From the NCBI RefSeq assembly GCF_001940785.1, contig NZ_MSLS01000023.1, positions 16,128 to 80,127 on the forward strand: 64,000 bases of DNA, in the 5' to 3' direction. A program made the position numbers and the translations under genes. The notes below the pieces were generated by a model, which saw nothing but the letters and a program-made list of their open reading frames with translations, had not been told where the DNA came from and did not search any database. Positions 35,251-42,290 of the stretch are shown here, piece after piece (the stretch's first letter is position 1; the number at the start of each line of letters is the position of its first letter). The DNA is from Bacillus sp. MRMR6. GTDB lineage: Bacteria; Bacillota; Bacilli; Bacillales; Cytobacillaceae.

Positions 35251-35444
35251 GATCATCTCCCCCTAATCTTGTTAATAGATTAATAAAAGTATATTTAAAT
35301 TTCAATCTATTTTGTATGTTAGTGAGAAGACCACAATCAATTTTTTTGACTCATAAAAAAATCCTGAATAAGAACAACTAGGAGCCCCCCTTGGTCTTAT
35401 ATCTCAATTACGATTTAGGCAGCGTAAACTTGAACGGTGAAAAT

Positions 35445-35487
35445 AAAAAGACCTGAGTCCATTGAAACATCGAACTCAAGTCTTTTA
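35445..35487 (-). terminator. Terminator after the carboxypeptidase gene
   Basis: AAAAAGACCTGAGT and ACTCAAGTCTTTT arms with an A-run that becomes T on the minus strand. Confidence 0.75.
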
Positions 35488-35498
35488 ATCTGTTAATA

Positions 35499-36533
35499 CT
35501 AATAACTATAATGCTGCTCAGGGAGCTGATCGTAAACAGCAGGATCGGCCGTTGAAATAGACCCGTTTGCAATTGCTTTTGCGGTAGCATCCATCGCCGT
35601 AAAGGCTTGCTTGATGAGATATCCGTTCGATTTTTGGCCAAGGACATACGGCTCGTACGAATGGTCTGCCATCCCGCGCATTTCAAACAGCATGACAGAG
35701 ATTCCATACTGCAGTGCCATGGCATTCGAGGCAACGTTTATATTGGTAGATGGTTCATCATATTTCAGTACAAATCCCCAGCCCTTGGAATTTACACTTT
35801 CCAACAGGACAGTTGCAAGCTTCTTGGAACCTAGCAACACATCAGGATCAACATCTGGGTGATAAGGAGCCAGCACCGACCCCGTCGTTAACTTTCCAAA
35901 GTAATCCTCTTGAGTCCCTTGATGATGAAAATCAATCATATAATCAATATCGTATTTTTGGAGTACATTTGTATGCAATGCTTGTGTTTCAGGTGCCACT
36001 TTGTTCACATGGTCCCGGTTCAAGTCAAGTCTGTTTGCGTTAAACCGAGTCAAATGTCTTCCGCTCGCCATATAGTTGTCAAGCGAGAAATTCACATCGC
36101 CCATTGCTCCATCGGCATTTAACATAGGGACAATCAGAATATTGACGTTCTTAAGCATTTCCTGTGTTTGTTTCGAGTTTGAGCCAAGATGACGTATGTA
36201 ATCCAGTGCTCCTTCTGTTGTTAAGGCTTCGTTCCCGTGCTGCTGAGTTAGAAAAAGGATAGTTGGGTTTTCTGGGTTAGACATGTACTTTGCAAGAAAA
36301 AGGTCTCGTCCTTTTACCGATTGGCCAATCACTTCGAGTTCCATTTGCGGCTGTCTATCCGCTTCCTTTTTTAGAAAAATAGCCATTTCATCATAGGTTG
36401 TCAGCATGGCCGTTTGCACCGTTTCGTTCCCATTGACATCCGGACCATTGCCAGCTGCAAACGATGGCGTAAGCCCCAAGCCAGAGCTTGCAATCACCGC
36501 GGACAATGATAGTGCGAGCACTTTTTTCTTCAT
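35499..36533 (-). CDS. Secreted M14 zinc carboxypeptidase
   Basis: A 344-residue exported metallopeptidase. Signal peptide of ~26 residues ending PSFAA. The M14 zinc ligands are visible: His and Glu in LTQQHGNEAL (HxxE) and a downstream His in YMIDFHHQG. The substrate arginine/asparagine region is FNANRLDLNRDH, and the catalytic Glu is in VMLFEMRG. It is likely to trim peptides or cell-wall peptides outside the cell. GGGGAGA precedes the ATG. Single gene with its own terminator. Confidence 0.87.
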   Translation of the reverse strand: MKKKVLALSLSAVIASSGLGLTPSFAAGNGPDVNGNETVQTAMLTTYDEMAIFLKKEADRQPQMELEVIGQSVKGRDLFLAKYMSNPENPTILFLTQQHGNEALTTEGALDYIRHLGSNSKQTQEMLKNVNILIVPMLNADGAMGDVNFSLDNYMASGRHLTRFNANRLDLNRDHVNKVAPETQALHTNVLQKYDIDYMIDFHHQGTQEDYFGKLTTGSVLAPYHPDVDPDVLLGSKKLATVLLESVNSKGWGFVLKYDEPSTNINVASNAMALQYGISVMLFEMRGMADHSYEPYVLGQKSNGYLIKQAFTAMDATAKAIANGSISTADPAVYDQLPEQHYSY

Positions 36534-37067
36534 GTAGATCTCCCCTTTTTAATAGAAAGTAACCAAGCATTTTTATTATACGGGAGGGTTTGCAATAATT
36601 TCCATATATTATGAAAATTCAGTTAATAAATGAGCTAAATTTACTAGATAGAGGGAGATAAGTAGACTAACAGACCAGCTTCCATCTACGAATTTTCCTT
36701 ATCTTTTGCCTCATTGACGGTAAGGGGGCTAAGGTCTACTAAATTCTACTATCGATATTTCTGAAAATGATAATAGGACAAAACGGTGCTTTAGTAGAAG
36801 TGTTCTAAAACAATTTATAACCCCACTAACCCCCCCTTTTGCAAAATGAACTCTAGAAACAAAACAGAAATCTATTCTACAATCATTAAAAATCAAGCAA
36901 TTCTAAATAAAACCCGGGGCGCGACAGGCACTTGTTTTGATATATATTAAGATCTAAATTTTTCTTTTCCTAATTGACCCAAATATCCAAAATCGTGTAA
37001 AATTACACTAAACGAAAAATAAGGTACATATTAAACAAAACAAAATGCCCACATTTAGGAGGACGGT
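36534..37067. other. Intergenic region upstream of the PstS-like gene
   Basis: No gene supported in 534 bp. It contains a GCGCGACAGGCACTT fragment (about 36916) recalling a second dispersed motif (GGTGCCTGTCACC, also at 60299-60311), and the promoter listed next. Confidence 0.5.
36974..37003 (+). promoter_or_regulatory. Sigma-A-type promoter of the PstS-like gene
   Basis: TTGACC (36974-36979), 18-bp spacer, TAAAAT (36998-37003), 65 bp before the start codon. Confidence 0.55.
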
Positions 37068-38213
37068 ATGAAAATTTTTGGTACGATACTGACGATTGCT
37101 GTATTTGGATTGTGTGGATTTGTAGCAACGATTATCGCAGCACTTTCAAGAGATGCAGAGTTTTACACGATTTTTATTCCAGCCTTAACCATCGGTTTAA
37201 TCATTGCTGTGATTCTTGCAATCTATGGAAAACTCAAGAATAAATTGGCCAAAAATGCTGCAATTGCTTTTTTCGCGATAAGTGCTGTCTCGCTCACTGC
37301 ATTTGAAGGCTTTCAAGCCTACGAAAAATCGCTAGAAGTCGTCAGCTCACAGGATGTAGATTTATCGGAGTACCGCCCTTTTGGAAAAAATACTAAAGCT
37401 GTTTCATTGGATGAACCTTCTTCTTTTAAAATAGAACACGACCTTCCATTGTTAGACGGGGCAACGGCTTTATATCCGGTTTATTCGGCCTTTGCACAAG
37501 CTGTTTATCCAGAAAAAGAATATCCACTATATGAAGGTGAGGTTGTTTCCAGCCAAACGAGCCATGCCTTTGACCGGTTATTAAAAGGAGAAGTGGATAT
37601 CGTCTTTATTGCACCCCCCTCTAAAAGGCAAATGGAATTCGCGGAGCTACAAGGAGTAGACCTTACCTTGACCCCGGTTGGGAGAGAAGCTTTTGTTTTC
37701 TTTGTCCATGCTGATAATCCAGTAGACGAATTATCGATCAAACAAATTCAGGAAATTTATGCTGGTGAGATTACCAATTGGAGTGAAGTCGGCGGAGAGG
37801 ATGAAGAAATCCGTGCGTTTCAACGTCCAGAAGGTAGCGGCAGTCAGTCTGCATTAATCAAGATGATGGATGGTATTTCATTAATGAATCCGCCTTCGGA
37901 AGATATTGCCTCTGGCATGGGGGGAATAATCAAAGAAACGACGAATTACCAAAATCGGAAAAATGCGATCGGTTTTTCATTCAGACATTTTTCACAGAAC
38001 ATGGTTGAGAACGGAAAAATTAAAAACATTGCCGTAGAAGGCATCCTGCCAACAAAAGAAAATATTCAAAACGAAACCTACCCCATCGTAGCAGAATTCT
38101 ACGCCATTACAGCCGGCAGTGACAACCCTCATCTAAAAGCATTCATCGAATGGATGCAGTCCGAACAAGGACAAGAAATAATTGCCCAGACCGGCTACAT
38201 CCCGCTTCAATGA
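37068..38213 (+). CDS. Membrane-anchored PstS-like substrate-binding protein
   Basis: A 381-residue protein. Residues 1-85 hold three hydrophobic helices (near 4-24, 33-53 and 62-82). From ~125 comes a PBP-like (phosphate-binding PstS type) domain: DGATALYPVYSAFAQAVYP, then DRLLKGEVDIVFIAPPS, IQEIYAGEITNWSEVGG, and the RPEGSGSQSALIKMM anion-binding loop. Ordinary PstS is a lipoprotein with a cleaved signal; a triple-helix anchor is unusual and suggests a sensor or receptor rather than a transporter component. AGGAGGA precedes the ATG. No PstCAB genes follow; the next gene is tiny copy 2 with a Pho-box-like promoter. Confidence 0.82.
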   Translation: MKIFGTILTIAVFGLCGFVATIIAALSRDAEFYTIFIPALTIGLIIAVILAIYGKLKNKLAKNAAIAFFAISAVSLTAFEGFQAYEKSLEVVSSQDVDLSEYRPFGKNTKAVSLDEPSSFKIEHDLPLLDGATALYPVYSAFAQAVYPEKEYPLYEGEVVSSQTSHAFDRLLKGEVDIVFIAPPSKRQMEFAELQGVDLTLTPVGREAFVFFVHADNPVDELSIKQIQEIYAGEITNWSEVGGEDEEIRAFQRPEGSGSQSALIKMMDGISLMNPPSEDIASGMGGIIKETTNYQNRKNAIGFSFRHFSQNMVENGKIKNIAVEGILPTKENIQNETYPIVAEFYAITAGSDNPHLKAFIEWMQSEQGQEIIAQTGYIPLQ

Positions 38214-38220
38214 ATGCACA

Positions 38221-38267
38221 GGGACGGTTCTTCTGCTTCCTTCAAAGGAAGCAGAAGAACCGTCCCC
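38221..38267. repeat. Full palindromic GGGACGGTTCT element after the PstS-like gene
   Basis: GGGACGGTTCTTCTGCTTCC, short loop, perfect complement. The arm has TTC where copies at 1256, 4687 and 34421 have TAC, and the partner arm changes to match. Confidence 0.95.
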
Positions 38268-38274
38268 ATGAACT

Positions 38275-38341
38275 TTTACATAAGATTAACAATTGCTTAA
38301 CATCTAGAAACAGTTAATTAACAATCGTTTAGTAATATATT
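38275..38341 (+). promoter_or_regulatory. Pho-box-like promoter of tiny gene copy 2
   Basis: TTTACA (38275), TTAACA (38286), TTAACA (38297), AAACAG (38308), TTAACA (38318) and TTAGTA (38329), at 11/11/11/10/11-bp steps, the same register as copy 1 at 20849-20915. A TATATTT follows at about 38336-38342. Confidence 0.6.
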
Positions 38342-38439
38342 TATAGCGGGGATAGCAGGTGTGGCTATCATGGTGTTTGGCGAAGGAGGAGCCGGCACTG
38401 GGATTCTTTTTACATATAGCTTTTATAAGGGGGATAACG

Positions 38440-38586
38440 ATGCAAAAGACATTAGTTCAATACAATGATATGAATTATTTTCTTCTTTACCGATACTCCT
38501 CAGATTATTGCGAAATTCAAGACATAAATTCTCAATATAAAATTCTGCTCGTCCACTCTTCCGAAATTTCATTACTGCCATCATAG
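38440..38586 (+). CDS. Tiny conserved protein, copy 2 (48 aa)
   Basis: MQKTLVQYNDMNYFLLYRYS, then SDYCEIQDINSQYKILLVHS, then SEISLLPS. AAGGGGG lies seven bases before the ATG, as in copy 1 (21014-21178). A longer frame opens upstream at 38359, but copy 1 has a stop codon just before its ATG, so the short start is the conserved one. The two copies share promoter, leader and coding sequence over ~330 bp. No known family recognised. The product is tyrosine-rich with a single Cys and is probably cytosolic or membrane-associated. Confidence 0.7.
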   Translation: MQKTLVQYNDMNYFLLYRYSSDYCEIQDINSQYKILLVHSSEISLLPS

Positions 38587-38602
38587 AGTAATCGTGTACA
38601 CT

Positions 38603-38635
38603 GATAACTCCCACAGCTAAAGCCGTGGATTGTCA
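38603..38635. mobile_element. Possible IS200/IS605-type element end
   Basis: AACTCCCACAGCTAAAGCCG followed by TGGATTGTC resembles the CCACGGCTAAAGCCGTGG hairpin at the ends of IS605/IS1341 (TnpB) elements, where it is part of the guide-RNA scaffold. No tnpA or tnpB gene is nearby, so this would be a relic. Confidence 0.4.
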
Positions 38636-38676
38636 GCCAGTGCTTTACCCTCGAAATCCACCCCCTCCATATGATA

Positions 38677-38712
38677 GAAAGGAGCCCTGGCAACATGCCA
38701 ATGGCTCCTTTC
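38677..38712 (+). terminator. Hairpin downstream of tiny gene copy 2
   Basis: GAAAGGAGCC and GGCTCCTTTC arms with a 16-base loop. No long T-run. The rest of 38713-38920 shows nothing I can support. Confidence 0.5.
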
Positions 38713-38920
38713 TATTCGGACAATCTCCACCCTTTGCTCACACTTTGTCCTTTCAACCCCTACTGTTGGTTAGTGGTATGACTGAAAAAGTTATACTGTC
38801 ACCAGGGGAATGGTGATGTCCAACACCCGGATTCTCTTACTTATTTTCCACTCACCATTCGACTATTTTCTCTCCTCAAAAACAAATCAAAAGCCATTAT
38901 AGCAAGTATATTCGCAAATT

Positions 38921-39075
38921 CAATCAAACGTTTGATTAGCTCAAAAATACTTAATCAAACGTTTGATTAACTGCAAGCAAACCCCTTTAGGAAAACGAAC
39001 TCATGCTAGTTTTTATGAGCAATTTTTGTCGAGCAACAGTCACAGTCTTCGACTAGCAGTTCCTATAAAAACATG
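38921..39075 (+). repeat. Fold-back intergenic element, copy 3, with TetR-type palindromes
   Basis: AATCAAACGTTTGATT occurs twice (about 38922-38937 and 38951-38966), then ACGAACTCATGCTAGTTTTT (the start of the fold-back part) and GTCGAGCAACAGTCACAGTC. The second half diverges after about 39045, so this copy is degraded at its right end. Confidence 0.65.
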
Positions 39076-39104
39076 GGTTAAGTGAAGAAGAAGGTCCCAA
39101 TGCA

Positions 39105-40064
39105 CTACACATGTGAAACGATAAATTTTGCGTTTCCTTTAAGCTGGTATTCACGGATTCCGTAGGGTAGTACAAAGTGGGTGCCTTTTTCGATTGGGAA
39201 TGAGTTACCGTCTATGGTGATGGTTGCTTTTCCCTCAACCACGCTTACTTGTAGAAAGTCCTTGGTTAATTCAAGGGATGCACTGCCGTTTAATTGCCAA
39301 TGATAAACAGTGAAATACTGCTCTTCCACCAATTTCTTTTCTACTAAGTCACCCATCACTGTCTCTGTTTGTTCAACTGATGGATCCTGATGTGGAAAGG
39401 TAGTCACTTGAATCGAACGTTCTAGGTGTAATTCACGTGTATTGCCTGCCGCGTCTTTCCGGTCGTAATCATATACACGATAGGTGATGTCTGAGCTTTG
39501 CTGTGTTTCTAGGATAACGATGCCCTTTCCAATCGCATGAATGGTACCGCTTGGCACATAGACAAAATCTCCAGCCTTCACCTGAACTCGTCTTAACAGC
39601 TTGTCCCATTCACCTTTGTCCACCATCTCTGCTAATTCCTCAGGCTCTTTAGCATGGTGGCCTAACACAAGCTCAGCACCTTCTTCCGCACTTAACACAT
39701 ACCAGCACTCTGTTTTGCCATAAGGGACATTTTCCACTTCACGGGCAAACTGGTCATTCGGGTGCACTTGTACAGAAAGATCATCTGCAGCATCTAATAT
39801 CTTCACTAACAATGGATACTCTTCCTGATTACCAGCCTTCTTTTTAAAAAGCTCTCCATGTTCGCACCAGGCATCCGCTAACGTTTTTCCAGTAAGAGGT
39901 CCATTTTTAATCATACTAGGGCCATTCGGATGTGCAGAAATCACCCATGCTTCACCTGTTTGGGCTGACGGAATATCATAATGAAACTCTGTTTTTAACT
40001 TCTGACCACCCCAAATTCTTTCTTGTAAAACAGGCTGTAAAAAAATCGGTTCATATCTATACAT
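39105..40064 (-). CDS. manA: Mannose-6-phosphate isomerase, class I
   Basis: A 319-residue zinc enzyme converting mannose-6-P to fructose-6-P. Cupin metal ligands: Gln99 and His101 in LSVQVHPND, Glu119 in KTECW, and a His in SGTIHAIGKG. Start at 40064 (MYRYEPIFLQP) because GGAGGT lies just upstream; the 20 extra upstream codons lack support. Last of the manR-manP-manA group, 117 bp after manP, feeding PTS-derived mannose-6-P into glycolysis. Confidence 0.93.
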   Translation of the reverse strand: MYRYEPIFLQPVLQERIWGGQKLKTEFHYDIPSAQTGEAWVISAHPNGPSMIKNGPLTGKTLADAWCEHGELFKKKAGNQEEYPLLVKILDAADDLSVQVHPNDQFAREVENVPYGKTECWYVLSAEEGAELVLGHHAKEPEELAEMVDKGEWDKLLRRVQVKAGDFVYVPSGTIHAIGKGIVILETQQSSDITYRVYDYDRKDAAGNTRELHLERSIQVTTFPHQDPSVEQTETVMGDLVEKKLVEEQYFTVYHWQLNGSASLELTKDFLQVSVVEGKATITIDGNSFPIEKGTHFVLPYGIREYQLKGNAKFIVSHV

Positions 40065-40181
40065 AGTAACCTCCAAATTTATACTCTTGTTCACTTTTAT
40101 GAAAATACAGAGAAAAGAGAGCATAGCCGCTCTCTTTTTTCCAACATAATGGAAACCTCACATATTTAGTATACCAACCTA

Positions 40182-42125
40182 TTAAATCGTTTCAAGAAGT
40201 TTGTAAGCTTCTTTCTTCGATGTAGCCTTTAATAATTGTTCTCTGAAGCTTTCATCCATAAGCTTTCTTGATAGCATTTGGAGAATTTTTAAATGTGAGT
40301 CCCCTGCTGCATTTTCTGGGACAGCGATCATGAAGATTAGTTTTGCATCTGTACGGTCTAAGCTTTTCCAATCTACTCCATCACGCTTGATTCCAAAAAC
40401 GACTGCCGGGCGTTTGACAGCACTTGATTTTCCATGTGGAATCGCAATATTCATTCCAAGGCCAGTAGTACTTTGCGCTTCACGGTTTAAGATGGCTTGT
40501 TTGAAAGCTTGCTTTGAGCTTAGTACTCCAGTTGCATCTAATTTGCCAATTAACTCTTCAATCACATCGTCACGAGTACTACCCTTTAAATTCGTTTCAA
40601 TTAAATCTATATTTGTAATATCCGTTAATTTACGGATTTCTACATGGAAATTCGTCGTTTCTACCTTTCCCAACGTTTCAGGTACATCCACTTCTGACAC
40701 AGTTCCAACACCAGCGGCAACAGGTTCGCCTTCAACATCCTTCTTCAAGAATGTAACCATCAATGCAGTTACAATGACACCGACAATAACAGCTACAAAG
40801 AACATCACCACATTATCAACAGCACCTAAAACCGCTACAATCGGTCCACCGTGAGCCACTCTGTCACCAACACTTGATAGCATCGCAATAACAGAACCGA
40901 CCATCGAACCGACAACAATACTAGGAATGACGCGAAGCGGATCTTGTGCTGCGAAGGGAATCGCACCTTCAGTAATCCCGAATAATCCCATTGTAAAGGA
41001 CGCTTTACCTGCTTCTCTCTCATTCTGACGGAATTTACGTTTGTTAATAAATGTTGCTACTCCAAGGCCAATTGGAGGAATACAAATCGCAACCGCAATA
41101 GGACCCATGATGGAATAGTTCCCCTCAGCAATCATCGCAGAACCGAATAAGAAAGCTACCTTGTTGAATGGACCTCCCATATCAACGGCAATCATCGCAC
41201 CCAAAATTATCGCTAATAAAATCGAACTCCCACCCTGCATACCAGCAAGGAACCCAGTAAGAGTTTCAAACACTGATGCAACCGGAGCACCGATCACAAA
41301 GATAAAGAGTAATCCAACAATCACAGATGAGAAGATTGGAATGAAAATAATTGGCATAACCGGCTGAACCGCTTTTGGCACTTTAATTTTCTTAATCGCC
41401 AAGGCCACATAACCTGCTAAGAAACCGGCAATAATCCCACCAATAAACCCGGCACCTGCTTCACTTCCATAAAAACTGCCGTTTGCTGCAATATAACCAC
41501 CAATCATCCCTGGTACAAGCCCTGGACGGTCAGCTATACTGACGGCAATAAAACCGGCCAAAATCGGCACCATAAACATGAACGCCGTGCCGCCAAGTTT
41601 TTCAACCTGCTTCCAAATTGAATCATCTGGAATCACAATTCCACCTGGTGTTTGTTGGCCGCCAAGTGTTAACGCAAGGGCAATTAACAATCCCCCTACG
41701 ACAATGAATGGTACCATGTAGGATACACCACTCATTAAATGCTTATAAATTGGGTTTTCTTTTTGTTTACCTGTTTTACTGCCACTAGTTGCAGCTGCTT
41801 CTGGTTTATAAATAGGAGCGTCTCCGTTTTGAATCCGTTTAATCAGTTCCTCTGGTTTACGAATCCCGTCCTTCACACCCGTAACAATCACTCTTTTACC
41901 AGCAAAACGCTCTTTCGGAACATCCTTGTCTGCCGCGATAATAATCCCGTCTGCTTCAGCAATATCTTGATCCGTTAATTCATTTTCCACACCAATTGAA
42001 CCTTGTGTTTCTACTTTTATATCGATACCCAACGCTAGGCCTGCTTTTTGTAGATTTTCAGCAGCCATATACGTATGGGCAATTCCAACTGGACAAGCGG
42101 TAACCGCTAATATCTTCCCCATCAT
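40182..42125 (-). CDS. manP: Mannose PTS transporter, fused EIIBCA (ManP type)
   Basis: A 647-residue fructose/mannose-family PTS permease. EIIB comes first with phosphoacceptor Cys11 in VTACPVGIAHTYMA; an Ala/Lys linker; EIIC from ~120 to ~460 with many membrane segments; EIIA at the C-terminus with His564 in IAIPHGKSS. The B-C-A order equals B. subtilis ManP. Imports and phosphorylates mannose. Start at 42125 after GGAGGAG. It has its own promoter (42168-42195), with a probable ManR site and a cre-like site. Fructose is an alternative substrate, but ManA next door favours mannose. Confidence 0.9.
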   Translation of the reverse strand: MMGKILAVTACPVGIAHTYMAAENLQKAGLALGIDIKVETQGSIGVENELTDQDIAEADGIIIAADKDVPKERFAGKRVIVTGVKDGIRKPEELIKRIQNGDAPIYKPEAAATSGSKTGKQKENPIYKHLMSGVSYMVPFIVVGGLLIALALTLGGQQTPGGIVIPDDSIWKQVEKLGGTAFMFMVPILAGFIAVSIADRPGLVPGMIGGYIAANGSFYGSEAGAGFIGGIIAGFLAGYVALAIKKIKVPKAVQPVMPIIFIPIFSSVIVGLLFIFVIGAPVASVFETLTGFLAGMQGGSSILLAIILGAMIAVDMGGPFNKVAFLFGSAMIAEGNYSIMGPIAVAICIPPIGLGVATFINKRKFRQNEREAGKASFTMGLFGITEGAIPFAAQDPLRVIPSIVVGSMVGSVIAMLSSVGDRVAHGGPIVAVLGAVDNVVMFFVAVIVGVIVTALMVTFLKKDVEGEPVAAGVGTVSEVDVPETLGKVETTNFHVEIRKLTDITNIDLIETNLKGSTRDDVIEELIGKLDATGVLSSKQAFKQAILNREAQSTTGLGMNIAIPHGKSSAVKRPAVVFGIKRDGVDWKSLDRTDAKLIFMIAVPENAAGDSHLKILQMLSRKLMDESFREQLLKATSKKEAYKLLETI

Positions 42126-42155
42126 ACTCTCCTCCATCTTTTAAAAAATAAACGA

Positions 42156-42230
42156 AGTAATCGCTTACTTATATACTACCTTGGCTCTTGTCCAATAAAA
42201 TAATTTCTTTTTACCGTAATTTGCGGTAAA
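42156..42230 (-). promoter_or_regulatory. manP promoter with activator palindrome and cre-like site
   Basis: Minus strand TTGGAC (42190-42195), 16-bp spacer, TATAAG (42168-42173). Upstream is the palindrome TTTACCG-N7-CGGTAAA (42210-42230), a candidate ManR site 15 bp above the -35. AGTAATCGCTTACT (42156-42169) just past the -10 fits a cre site. Assignments are inference from position. Confidence 0.5.
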
Positions 42231-42257
42231 AAAATTTTTATTCGCTAAATGCGAAAA

Positions 42258-42285
42258 AAAGAGCGGAAGTCAGCCTCCACTCTTT
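42258..42285 (-). terminator. Terminator after manR
   Basis: AAAGAGCGGA and TCCACTCTTT arms; the A-run 42254-42260 gives T residues on the minus strand. It makes manP transcription independent of manR. Confidence 0.75.
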
Positions 42286-42290
42286 AATCT

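Noticed and set aside
38359..38439. Upstream extension of tiny gene copy 2 to a 75-codon frame
   Set aside because: Copy 1 has a stop codon immediately before the homologous ATG, and the ATG has the good ribosome binding site.
40330..40854. A 174-codon plus-strand frame inside manP
   Set aside because: Antisense shadow of the EIIA and late EIIC regions; no start signal and no family.
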